Assembly: GCF_032854445.1 (NCBI RefSeq)
Contig: NC_088296.1
Span: 14,638,623-14,702,622 of the forward strand
Direction: 5' to 3'
Source: Liolophura sinensis
Taxonomy: Eukaryota > Mollusca > Polyplacophora > Chitonida > Chitonidae
Length of the DNA stretch: 64,000 bases
The first letter of the stretch is position 1. The number at the start of each line of letters is the position of its first letter. The notes under the pieces were generated by a model that saw nothing but the letters and a program-made list of their open reading frames with translations, was not told where the DNA came from and ran no database searches. Shown piece by piece: positions 14,011-25,020 of the stretch. The position numbers and the translations under genes were made by a program.

Positions 14011-16139
14011 CCTCAGTCAACAGCGTTCCTCTCTTTTTCTTAACCAGCAGAGATATCACAATGTATTTGTATGTGTGATCAGAATAGCCATTTACCACCC
14101 TATATGTACATCTGTCTTCAGTCTTAGCTGGTGTTTTGATGAACATTAAGCGAACTAACACTTTGATGAATAATCTCGTCAAATATGTATCACAGATGAC
14201 AGCAATATTCCACAATAACTGCTCTTATGTAATACAGTTGATTGCTACTAATGAAAAACAACTACTCCAGGTACCACATGTGTAAAAGAAAAATATATGT
14301 CAATGTTTGTTGTTATCCGGTACAGCTATTTCGTGTGCAAGCTTTGCCATTTACTACTTTCCGAAGGGCACGTGTTATATTAGTTTCTGACTGTAATCAT
14401 GTGTATTGTCTGAAAAATGAATGCAGCTGTAGGCTAGGCCTACCTAATCTTTCATCCTGGTGACGGATTCGATATTCGTACCTAGTTTAGTTGTCAAATA
14501 TCTGTCATAGCTTGGAAATCTTCCCCACGGGCAAATGGTAAATCGCCCTTACCTGCTCAGTATGCAGTCGAATGTGACTGAATCTAATCTCACTTTGATC
14601 GTGTGTAGATATCTACGCTACAACGACCTAAAAGAACAACAACACCCTTAGGAGCACTGACTTCGTGTATCAGGCCATGTCTCAAGCCTCAGAGGTTTGT
14701 CGTCATATGACTGAAAAATTGTTGAGTACGACGTTAAACCGCAAGCACTCACTCACTCAAGCCTCAGAGGGTCATGGCCATTGACCAGTCATATGCGCTT
14801 CCTACCGTAGAATGTTGTCCATGAGAAAGGCATTTTCCACATCTACCCACAAGTTAAACCTAATTTCCAGAAGACCCGACAACCAATGCCGTAAATGGAA
14901 ACCACAGCGTCTCTTAATTAAATTTTTTATGATCACACCGCGTCTGCTAAAAACTATAATACCGAAAAAAGGTGGCTGTAATAATGTGCTTTATGTCATA
15001 CTGAATCTGAACTCAGATGAGCCCAGCAGTGAAGAAGTTTCCACTAAATATAGGCGCTGTGTACTAATTTACAGATAGTACAGACTGTGGGAAGGGATAT
15101 GAGGAATTGTCAGTTCGAGAGAAGTGATATTCAACGAGTTAGGCAATTCCTGATATCGCATCACACAAAATGCATCATATCTATTATTAAGCGCTAAAAA
15201 TTGACAGTTTAATTACGTTGAAAACTGAGCTTCACATCGTCTGGTTGTTTGCTTTTCACATGCACAGATGTGAAGGAACACACAAAGGGAGATAACCGCT
15301 GTACAAATATCGTCGTAATCGAATATCAGGGTGAGATCGTTGACTATTGTGTCGTTAACGTGAGATATTACCTTGTTTGTTTTGCTCCAGCGCGTTATTA
15401 TTCTAAATGAACATCGAGATTTGTGGAATAACATGTGACCTAGTATAAGCTAATGGGGAACCAAGAATCACCCGGTTAATTAAAGTATGCGTAAATCTAT
15501 TACCATTGAAAAGCTTCTCTCCTAGATACACAGTCACGTTGTGTACAAACATAGGATATACATGTATGTCACTCGAAACTATTAAAGTAAATTTGTCATT
15601 TAGGGCAAAAAGATCGAATCCAACTTTGTTCATTGTCGATTACTTAGCACAAAACACATTTATTTGAATGTAATAAATGCAACATATACAGTATTATAGT
15701 TACCATGCATTTATTATCAATATGTATTTATGTAATCCTTACAATCGGTTTTTATTTATTAGCATGGACAATAGATATAGCTGTCACACTTTTTTGATGA
15801 TATTATTCAACTTCTCTTTAACAAAATTAATACAATTTATCTAACACCGTAATGACATTTAAACACATTTAGTACTGGCCATTTTTAACACATGAAATCA
15901 CGTTGAAGCTCACAGGCACTAGGCAATAACTAATAAAAGCGAAAAAACAATAAATAAAAATGAATTGAAGTTTATATGCCTTACACTCTAAGAGTATTAT
16001 ATATAACTATTTTCATATTCTTTGAAAACAACATGAAGTTTGAAACTGCAGTTGGAATATAACAGAAAGTTGGGAAGGTGTTTTATTATTGTTTTCCTAT
16101 GTAAATTCTCTTAAACAGGGGGATCTTTCTCTATTTCTT

Positions 16140-16142
<3 letters not shown>

Positions 16143-16193
<51 letters not shown>
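16143..16193. repeat. (TA)n microsatellite, B
   Basis: TA run of about 51 bp, the homolog of the arrays in A1 and A2. Confidence 0.95.
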
Positions 16194-16197
<4 letters not shown>

Positions 16198-16639
16198 GCG
16201 ACATGGTAAGTATAAAGTGAACCATTAAACAGAGCCCATTAGCAGAGCTTCCAAAAGTTGATGGGTTAAATGAAGTAATTATGATGACAATCCGCGCCTT
16301 AAGCTACAGGCCGACTGCCCCCAAGGTATGTTATAGGTATAGAGAAACTCGCGCAGGCGCATTAATTGATAAGCATTCTGCTCACAGAGTGGTATAAAAT
16401 AATATAACGTTCCATAAAACATAAACATATCACAACTTTACATCTGTGGAATCTATAGCCCTAAGGGTGGTGCAATTTTATCTTCAATATCTCCAACTAC
16501 TTTTCCGTTTTTGATACACTAAAGTGGCATACAGAAAAAGAATATAAAAAGACAATTTCTCAAGATTTTTTCTTGTCTTTAAAAAAGATGATATTGTTTT
16601 TTATATATTGTATATAATTTAAAGGCGATATTATTCTTA

Positions 16640-16682
16640 AATAGGTAAGTACAACCACCGGCCGATAATCCGATCCTAATAT
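16640..16682 (-). pseudogene. Relic of receptor last-exon start, B
   Basis: Third copy of the relic, with flanking intron homology to 16930. It is the copy nearest the 3' side of gene 1 and has the same immediate in-frame stop (TAT TAG) as A2. If gene 1 still splices into it, the protein would end after one added residue. That is inference only. Confidence 0.55.
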
Positions 16683-17410
16683 CTGTAAAATTACAAGTCC
16701 AAAAGATACAATAGTAAATATGTTTGGTAACATACAATTCTGAGGACAATCCAATATGTAAGAGTCCAGGGGTTGATTCAGAAGATTATCCAAGATTAAT
16801 TGAAAAGTTAATCCCCTTAAAAAGAAAATGATGATGTATATGTTGACTGATGGATTGATTTTTGCTCAAAGTTTTACTCAAGACTTTTTCACTTACACAA
16901 TGGCAGTCATTGTATGGCTATAGGAGCCCATATTATTCAAGAAAACCACAGACATGGAGCTAATCTGTGACGAACGTTCTCATATTTGATGTGTAGATAT
17001 GCACAATATATTAATAAAAGACTAGTGATCGTCAATAACACAAATAAATCAACAAAAAAAAAACCCCCAAAAAACAATCCTCTGTCAAAGGCCAGGCTGA
17101 ACCCATACGATGAGACACAGCAACTTAACATGCTGTGAGTTCAAATCCAGCTCATGCTGTTTTCTTCTCCGGCCATACGTGGGAAGGTTTTCTTGGCATC
17201 TTGAGTACATGATAACCCACGAAAACTACGGCAGCCATGGGTATACGGCATTTTCACTATATGAAATCAGATCCAGTAGATGTACTCTACAAGACTACAG
17301 TGTACACTGACTTGTCGCTTACCATGTAAATATCAAGCATAGCATGAGCTGAAAGCTCACTGGTTGACTGTTATTTGAGTAGAAATGTCAATCATTAACA
17401 CGATCCAGGA

Positions 17411-17673
17411 TTTATTTATCTGATTGGTGTTTTACGCCGTACTCAAGAATATTTCACTTATACGACGGCTGCCAGCGTTATGGTGGGTGGAAACCGGGCA
17501 CAGACCGGGGGAAACCCACGACCATCTGCAGGTTCCTGACAGACCTTCCCATGTATGGTTGGAGAGGAAGCCAGCATGAGCTGGGCTTGAACTCATAGCG
17601 ACCGCATTGGTGAGAGGCTCCTAGGTTATTACGCTGCGCTACAGTGCTAACCGACTGAGCCACGGAGGCCCCC
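17411..17673 (-). mobile_element. tRNA-derived SINE family 1, unit B
   Basis: Duplicated copy of the element at 9631-9896 with a few substitutions and a small deletion. It was inserted before the segmental duplication because it is shared. Confidence 0.9.
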
Positions 17674-17860
17674 ACATGACCCAGGAGAATCGTTTCAAAG
17701 TTCCCACATAAGCGAAAGATTTCACGTCAGTACACAAAGTACGAAAGCAAACATTTTTGCGATCTAAAAGAGGACAGTCTATAAGAGCCAGTGTTTGCTC
17801 AGATATCATTAGCGACAAATCATGAAATATAACAGACTGGTATTTTGTCGTGTACTTATA

Positions 17861-17988
17861 TGATTTGCGTTTTACGCCGTACTCGCCATGTAGGAATGAA
17901 AACGGGCAGAGCCCAGGGGAACCCACGGCCATCCGAAAGTTGCTGACAGATCTTGCCGCGTATGACAAGAGAGAAAGGCAACATGGTT
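17861..17988 (-). mobile_element. SINE family 1 fragment, unit B
   Basis: Duplicated copy of the fragment at 10080-10208. Confidence 0.75.
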
Positions 17989-19083
17989 AGCACCACTCCT
18001 ACAACATACTTTCTATAAAAATTAACATAGTAATTATTTCAGTGTAATAATGTCTGCGTTTTATCTCAAAGATTGAGAATCTCTTGGCATATAGTGATAA
18101 TGGACGTAAAAAAATCGTGCATTTTTGGTGTTCATACCACAGAATTTCCAATTATACACCCATTATACACATGTACTAATATCACCATGATTTAAAGACC
18201 TTGTGATGTAGTAAAAAAAAACCCAAGAAAAAACAACAACAAAATAATAATGTCAATATATCACTGCGTATAAAGTTTTCTATGATATAGGACGTTAGAT
18301 TAGATGTTGACAAGAGCACTCTAATGTTCTACTCCAGCTAAGTGCTTATTTAAACTTTTAAATAATATTTATAAATAACAGAAAAGCCAATCAGTACATC
18401 GAATTTTCATCATTTTATACATAGCTACAACAACAACAACAACAAAAAAAAACGTAACACGCAAAACAACAAACAATGACATGAGCTTTTTCACTTACAA
18501 TGTTAGTTTCATACCATTTGTATAAGGCAGTGTGAGTATGTCACAGGCAAACGATTAAAAAGCACCGTCCTCGGACGAGTTGACATAAACCATTGACATA
18601 CTGTCCTCTTCAACCACATATACAAATACACATGTACATCAGAAGTGATTATATAGGCATAAAGCATGATGAAATTAAGGTTGTTATTAAAAGACCCGTA
18701 TTTGTTTTAATGTTCTATAATCCATATACATTATGTCATTCGGTCAACAGCGCCCGCATTCGACAACATAAATATATTATATTACACATATTGAACGGAT
18801 ATACGTAGGCCTCCATGTATTGGTAGCCATCTCCAGACCTATCAAAACAGAAGAAACTATGTGGTTGTTTTTTTTTCTTTATTACCGTTCCTCCACCTTT
18901 TCCTATTGATTCCACTACCGGCATTGTGGATAGGCAGGCACGCTACCTGAGGCAGTGGTATCAGTTGTAAAATCCGCCATAATATCTGTAAGGAGAGAAA
19001 ACAACACACGTGACAATTTCCAAGTCTTACCAAAGCTGCTATTGTCAAAGGGCCATAAGGTATTGTGGCCTAAACGGATTCAT

Positions 19084-19237
19084 GTATTTATTTGGTTTGT
19101 GTTTGACGCCTTACTCAAGAATATTTCACATATGCGACAGCAAGAAGCATTATGGAAGAAGGAAACCATGCAGAGCGGGGAGGAAACTCACGACCATCCG
19201 CAGGTTGTTGAAGACCTTCCCTCGTTCAGTACGACCA
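19084..19237 (-). mobile_element. SINE family 1 fragment, unit B end
   Basis: Copy of 11306-11459. The segmental homology ends within it. Confidence 0.8.
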
Positions 19238-19323
19238 TTCAGGTTACTGGAAAGTTTACGATTTAAAACCTGGAAACGAGGAACACATAGCTAAACACAT
19301 TCAACCGGCTAAATTTAACACCG

Positions 19324-19338
19324 CCCCCCCCCCCCCCC
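19324..19338. repeat. Poly-C tract
   Basis: Fifteen consecutive C just beyond the end of duplication unit B. A likely place for sequencing or assembly error. Confidence 0.9.
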
Positions 19339-19531
19339 TAGTTTTTGTAACTGTCGTTTGACGGCATTATCTCAAAAGGTACATGTAGCTCTGCTTAAAG
19401 TGTAAATTTTTCTAAAATATTAAATTACTTGTCATTGTTGACATAACATTTCAACCCTTGCCTGTTGTCTCCGTGGCAAACACATTCATGGGAAGTAACT
19501 CACATATATCGGTAAGTTACTGGAGGTTTAC

Positions 19532-19639
19532 CTTGTAGGGTCTTCTCCCCTCAGTCCGTACGTTTCGGCCGATCGAGAAGTAAAAGCTCTGAGTCCGTGG
19601 TTGAGTCTTTCGGGCCGTAGCCGGTATGGTCGCTGTAAC
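19532..19639 (-). CDS. Candidate exon downstream of gene 1 (uncertain)
   Basis: Minus-strand segment of 108 nt with an acceptor (ACTATAG) and a donor (ACAAG, then GTAAAC). It is open in the phase 2-2 frame that matches the upstream gene 1 exons. The phase-2 frame ends TYGLRGEDPTR, which resembles YFVGEDTR in the 60144-60233 exon of gene 2. A second frame is also open. About 14 bases (GAGAAGTAAAAGCTC on the plus strand) recur at 24912-24925 in a different reading frame, so both places may instead be copies of a non-coding dispersed repeat. Treat as a hypothesis. Confidence 0.25.
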
Positions 19640-20121
19640 CTATAGTAAAAACATCTCCAGCATCAGTTTCCGTCTAACCACTACTTCATATTAAAAACAA
19701 AAAGACAAAAAAAATAAAATTGCAGTTGCGAAACCAAATAAATTACTTGTAGTCGTTTCATAGATTGGAAATGTTTAATCGAAGGCATTAGTACCCGAAG
19801 CGTGTACCTTATTCCCGAGAAAAATGTAAACAGTATTATTATGACAAAAAAGAAGTAATGATACTTCCAGGTAAATGTTAAACGTTTACCTCAGCTCGAT
19901 CCCCTCGTACCAAGACATTTATCCAGCGAATTATACCATTTATTTTAAATTTAAAAAATGAATGTGTATGTATAGATGGTGTAGTCTATTTCACTAGGCG
20001 AGTCGCTACCCAAATTGCCTTGCTTTATTAACACGTAAAAATACAGCTCTACACATTGATATGCTCTTCCTCTATGTTATTGCTAAGAAAATGCAGTTGG
20101 AATACCTTTCCTAATCTACAA

Positions 20122-20344
20122 TGGGGCTCAGCGCAGAGTAATGACCCAGGGGTCTCTCATCAAAGCGGTCGCTGTGAGTTCATGTCCATCTTATGCTGGC
20201 TTCCTCTCCGACCGTACATGGGAAGGTCTGTCAGCAACCTGCGGATGCTATGCCCGGTTTCCACCCACCATAATGCTGGCCGCCGTCGTATAAGTGAAAT
20301 ATTCTTGAGTATGGCGTAAAACACCAAATAAATAAATAAATAAA
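20122..20344 (+). mobile_element. SINE family 1 (5' truncated)
   Basis: Plus-strand copy missing the first part of the tRNA-like head and a short piece of the body. It retains TAATGACCCAGG, ACCATAATGCTGGCCGCC and a tail ending in AATAAATAAATAAATAAAT. Confidence 0.9.
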
Positions 20345-20398
20345 TCTACAATGTTACATGCTGGGCCATGGGTGTGGAGAGTAATTTGTTTTACAATA

Positions 20399-20470
20399 CA
20401 TGACCGGCCCGGATATCACAGCTGAACAATTGTTGAGTACGACGTTAAACCCCAGGCACTCACTCACTCA
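20399..20470 (+). mobile_element. SINE family 2 tail fragment
   Basis: Only the 3' tail remains: TTGTTGAGTACGACGTTAAA followed by CCCCAGGCACTCACTCACTC. Confidence 0.75.
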
Positions 20471-21285
20471 CAATACATGTAGCTCCCCCAACATGCGGTT
20501 AGAACAAACTCCGCGCTGTAACATAGCCACACGACTGTCTCAGCGAATATGCTACATTTTTATCTAACAGAATTTCCTAACACGCAACTCTACTGCTGTG
20601 AGATCATATCCCACAAGTGATCAAATAAAACTCCTTTGTGAAGGTTATATTAAACTAAAACGTGAGGGCAGTGTCAAATATGGCAGTGTCATAAACGGGG
20701 TTTAAATTTAAGTCGATAGCAGTTTGGGTGACTGGTGTTGCCCTTCTTTCAAACTCCGTCTAATATCCAGGATGCCACTGGTTTCTGAATAATTGGTATG
20801 TCACCGGAGGCAATGCATTCTTGGTGCCGAAAAAATGCTCATTGAATTTCACATTATAAATTAGAAAAAGTGTTCTAATTTCATTTTTTTTTCAATAATA
20901 TGGAATTCCAACATACTGATGTGCAAAGCTTATAATGTTTCGTGTCACTGACTAAAGGCGATTTTGGTTGCGGGTACAGACAGTTGAATATAGGCGACTG
21001 GTTGGAACAAATAGACAAAAGTAGGCATGTCTTTACTTCTTTATTACCACTGTTACCATACTTGCATTTAATCTCACCTAATCATAAACAAAAGATTAGA
21101 GAGTTAGGCCTATTTAAACCATAAGTTGGTGAATGCTGGAAGAACACGATGCAAACTGTAGGTAATGCAGGCATTTTAAAGGGCACATGCTCTGCTGATA
21201 ATCAGGTACCTTTATAACAAAGTTTTAGCAAAAGACGCGGGGAGTCAAGCATGCCATGTACAAATTGATTCAATCTCTCACTTAC
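20471..21285. other. No feature recognised
   Basis: AT-rich sequence between a SINE fragment and the gene 1 exon at 21286. A 60-residue plus-strand ORF at 20942-21124 has no recognisable domain and no splice context. I consider it chance. Confidence 0.5.
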
Positions 21286-21540
21286 TCGTAGGCCTCTTCG
21301 AGCATGCGCACTCTGCTCGGTCGGCCATATTCCTCGAACATTCTCACGGCGTTAGTGACCGGAAGTCTTCTGTCATCTAAATCCCTCTGCGGGTGATCAG
21401 AACGGTTCACATAGTCACGGGTGTCGCCACGGAGGTCATCCACGGGCCCGCCAGTGTATAGCGTGTCATAACCCATCGAAGGCCTCACATCGAGACCATT
21501 CCTGTCAACAGGTCTATAGTTTGAAGCAACAGTTAGTGGG
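21286..21540 (-). CDS. Gene 1 cytoplasmic exon (Tyr-rich tail)
   Basis: 255-nt exon between acceptor CTCTCGCCACAG and donor TACGA/GTAAGT, phase 2 in and 2 out, encoding about 85 residues. The product is hydrophilic, rich in Arg, Asp and Tyr, and has no predicted fold that I recognise. It contains GYDTLYTGG near residue 22 and ends SRVRMLEEAYE. That end aligns with ARERMDQLAYE at the end of the 60744-60968 exon of gene 2, so the two exons are probably orthologous positions in the paralogs. A shorter form could start at a second acceptor, AACTATAG, about 27 nt downstream. Role inferred: intracellular tail that could present phosphotyrosine motifs. Confidence 0.7.
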
Positions 21541-23114
21541 CTGTGGCGAGAGTAAATAGTACTACAGTACCGATAAAAAAGAATCCCGTTACTTACTTAA
21601 TTGCTAGTTTAAACACTGCTCTTTAGTTATCGTTGGCGGCACCAGCTTAACATCGTGTTCTTTTGAGGAGTGCCACAAGTGAAAACTATTCTCAGAAATT
21701 GTCCCGCACCATGATAGGCACAGCGCCATCTGGATGTTTTCTAAGGAATGATAACTCAGTGTTATAATTCAGTAAGCTAAACCATAAAGCTAGATCGCTT
21801 AATTCTATGTGCTGAAATAACACCCTATCTCTGCTGAGATAACATCATATTGTTTTCGTATCACACAGCCGTTAGTCACCCCAAAAAACTCAGACATGGT
21901 TAAAAACTGCGAAGCATTAACATATTCGGCCTCAAAGACTGTCACAAGTACGACTGAAATCTCCTAGCATTGTTCTTTGACCAGAGTAATATGTTACGCA
22001 TTTGCCAAAAAAGCGCCATTGCAAAGGCAGCGGTTAAAGATGCACTTCACCGATTAAGCTTGAATTACTGTAGACATAAATCATTCTCACTGGCTAAACC
22101 TTTAATTTCAATGGACTTTGCTCGGTAAGGCGGATACTAAAAAAGTGCAAATTTCAAAATCCCAGCACAATTCTGAGAATTTTCAAATCAGAAGTATAAG
22201 TCTCCAGAAAAGAAGTGGTTACTTAGCAATAACCCGCCAAAAAAGCGCTCTCGATCAAAAAAGTGAATTTTTCGTTCAAACGAGGCACTGCGTTTTTAGT
22301 TTGCAGTATGAAGGTCAACGTTACATAGAACATTATCTTTATTGAAAATTTCATGTGTGCATTTTTTTCGAGATGTCAAAGCTTCGCTTTGGTTATCGTT
22401 TGTCTTAATATGTAAAACATAAACTTTATAATGTGACCAGTTTTGTCATATTTTGGCTAGTTTAATGTCCGCTTGTCCGCCATATTAACTCAGGCATCTT
22501 CCACTGTACAGTGAACTAACGAACTCGCTTTGAGAACAGGTTGCACCTCGGGGAAGAGTTCGAATATTTGTGTCTTTTCGTTCTTCTTTTGGAGCATGCT
22601 TTTCTGTGAGTAAAGATAGAGGCAGTGTTGCCTTAAACAAATGTTATCATGATCTAGAATGATTAGGCTATGGTATTGCATAAGATTTGGCAACTAGACC
22701 CATAGCTGTCATTAACATTCACATGTTATGCGTAGCTAAAGTGTGCTCAGCAGCTTCCAGTTGCATACATTCGTTTACAGCTGGTTCTGTGAAAGACCCC
22801 AGTGTCAGCCCGTAGTAAACTATCACAGAGCTCGGTCCACACCTTCGATAATTAGTTGATAAGTGTGAAATTATGCCGGTTATACTCTGTACAAGGCAGG
22901 TATTAGCAAGGGGAGGTAACTGTAGCAGTTACCGAGAACATTCTATCACTGCAGCTGTTTATGAGAACGTGAAGCCAAAGTTTAGCCTAAAACGTCGATG
23001 ATGTATGTTTACACGGTGTTTGGATGACTAATGTAAGACTACTCCCGTATTATTCGAGTTTCTCCACACCTTTATAAACCAACTCATACATCTTCAAAAA
23101 TAAACTAGAAGATC

Positions 23115-23335
23115 TTAAACAAAGTCGCCATTCAATCGTAGAAGTGCACGGGTGTGTCAAATGCCCATCCAAAGGCTGTGAACATAATTTCTTTGTAATC
23201 CATACATAATCATTAAAGGTTGCGTGCTTTAGCCGGTAAAAAAAACCTAAAAAAGGGTTTTGAAAAGTGTGAAAGCCAATTCTTATCATGCACCGATGCG
23301 CGTGAATTTTACTGCTTTTTAGTCTACCATGGTAC
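23115..23335. repeat. Diverged direct repeat, copy 1
   Basis: Matches 23553-23765 in direct orientation with a spacing near 440 bp. Shared landmarks are AAGTGCA..GGGTGTGTCA, TTTGAACATAAT, AAAACCTRAAAA and TTTTGAAA. Old tandem duplication; function unknown. Confidence 0.7.
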
Positions 23336-23552
23336 CTGTACGTCGTTTTAAGTTCTATAACGATTGGGTACTTGATGACTGTTAAAGGTGTGATCTGTTA
23401 AAGGGGTGAAGGCTGTGAAGAATTCTCATTAAATAGATCATTCCAAATAGATCCCTTTTTCACGACTTAAGCTGTCCAAGGCTTAGTTAATAGCCTCTAT
23501 TTCCCGTGTAAACTGAAGTGCCATATCTCTTTAATGGGACAGTGGGCGATCG

Positions 23553-23765
23553 ATAACAAAGGCGGCACAATCTATCCAAAAAGTGCATGGGTGTGTCAGA
23601 TATCTATAAATAAGCTTTGAACATAATAATTCGTAAATCATAATTATATATACAAAAGATTGGCATCGGTTGCCTGTAAGGAAAACCTGAAAAGGCTTTT
23701 GAAAGATCTGAAAGTCACTGAAATCACGGGTATCGCCTTGTGTGCGTTACCCTACTGTGTTGTAC
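23553..23765. repeat. Diverged direct repeat, copy 2
   Basis: Second copy of the repeat at 23115-23335. Confidence 0.7.
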
Positions 23766-24876
23766 ATCTTAGTACTTAGTTAAATTGTAACAGCTGGATA
23801 GTTGATTTCATTTAACAAAGTGAAAGCTGGGAGATGCCCACTATATCAAGGTCGTTGCCCAAAATCGTGACTAAAACTGTTCTAAGTTTTTAAAGTTAGT
23901 AAATAACATCCCTTTTCATCGACCGAAATGGCTGTCTTTAAAAACTTGTGTTAAAGAGATGAATTTAACCCGGTTTTCTTTTTTTTTTTTTTGATTGGTA
24001 AAACTAATTCTTTTATAATTATTGCAACGAAGAACAATCATAAATTGTGTAATCGTGCATGGAATCGTTTTAGGTATGATATATTACCTGTTAAGGCCTG
24101 CACCTGTAACCAAACCACATTTACACCTTTACACGTGTCACCCCCCACCCCAACCCCCCCAACCCCACCACACACACACAAACCCTTTGCGAGATTATGG
24201 GTTAGCGCAATCTTGGAGTACTACAAGCAATCTCACCTTATAGCGCGACTATTAGAGTGTCGTGTGACATAGCTGTCAAGTCAAGCTTAGTTCATAGAGA
24301 GGAGCAAGCTCATTACATACACTTCAAAACTGTGATATCACTGGTCGCCTTCCACCAAAAAAATTTATAAGAAAGCTGCGACTCGAGATGTAGCTATATT
24401 GATCTTCCTGTGAATCCTTGAAAGAGATACTCTGTGGATTTATGTGTTCACTTTCAACTTTTATAAAGGAGTATACATGTAGACTAAACTGAACTATAAA
24501 CGTATCATTTGCAGGCGAGTTAGCAATATTGAAGAGAAACATGAGCTAAAGTCACCAGAAACACAACATGGTATGACAAAATCTGTATAAACGGTGATTT
24601 GAAATATAGTCGTACTTTTATGTCATGATGCCTGTGTCAGATAGCTCCACACTACTGTTGGTCCTAATTAAATGATCTAATTATTTGGAGTAGGTAAAAA
24701 AGCGAACCAATTGCCCAGTTTGAAGTCAGTGATCCGCATTGCTATAACCTTTTTCACCAATTCACACATTGTGTTGTTATTAAACGTGAAACGAACCCTA
24801 CTCTGTAGCAGATTTTCTGCAAGACGCGGGATAAGGTGAATTTGCCTGTGGTTTTGCAAGACAAATGTTAGCGTAC

Positions 24877-25020
24877 TTTCTGCGCATGCTCCTCGGGAAC
24901 CTCCGGTTGGAGAAGTAAAAGCTCGGGTGGAACACAGGGTACCTAACTGGAGTTCTGAGCCTTCGCCCCAAACCGTAAGATCTCGGGGGCAAGCTGTCCA
25001 CGTGCAACACTTTTCTGTGA
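24877..25020 (-). CDS. Candidate gene 1 exon (uncertain)
   Basis: 144-nt minus-strand segment with a good acceptor (TTTCTAAAATCCAG) and a weak donor (CGCAGAAA/GTACGC). It is open in the phase 2-2 frame expected between gene 1 cytoplasmic exons. The product is strongly basic and includes LPPRSYGLGRRLRTP and HPSFYFSNRRFPRSMRRK. The ORF continues past the donor to a stop at 24798. The central bases around AGAAGTAAAAGCTC recur at 19579 in another frame, which argues for a shared non-coding repeat. Low confidence. Confidence 0.3.

Larger units (their letters stand above)
13545..16930. repeat. Duplicated sub-unit B
   Basis: Third copy of the sub-unit, the only one in unit B. It begins with the longest array of 29-bp repeats and ends at the same TAGGAGCCCA motif. 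It has lost the segment matching about 3445-3765 of A1, with the junction at the short shared motif ACTG near 15000, and it has no full 185-bp repeat. Confidence 0.9.
11880..19237. repeat. Segmental duplication, unit B
   Basis: Second, shorter copy of the block at 1-11459, in the same orientation. It has a single sub-unit (13545-16930) where unit A has two, and lacks most of the (GT)n and 185-bp repeats. The spacer between the units (11460-11879) holds a 34-bp minisatellite and about 60 bases of unremarkable sequence. High similarity points to a recent event, or to two haplotypes joined in assembly. The sequence alone cannot separate these. Confidence 0.95.
21541..24876. other. Intron or intergenic, no gene seen
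   Basis: AT-rich sequence without supported exons. Small ORFs (22118-22345, 22490-22693, 23050-23289, 23991-24272) lack coding character. A diverged direct duplication (about 23115 and 23553) and a C-rich stretch at 24138-24186 are the only structures noted. Confidence 0.55.

Noticed and set aside
13452-14043. ORFs with repeated SDSTPGVHR-like units
   Set aside because: The 29-bp minisatellite read in shifting frames. The period is not a multiple of three and the frame wanders.
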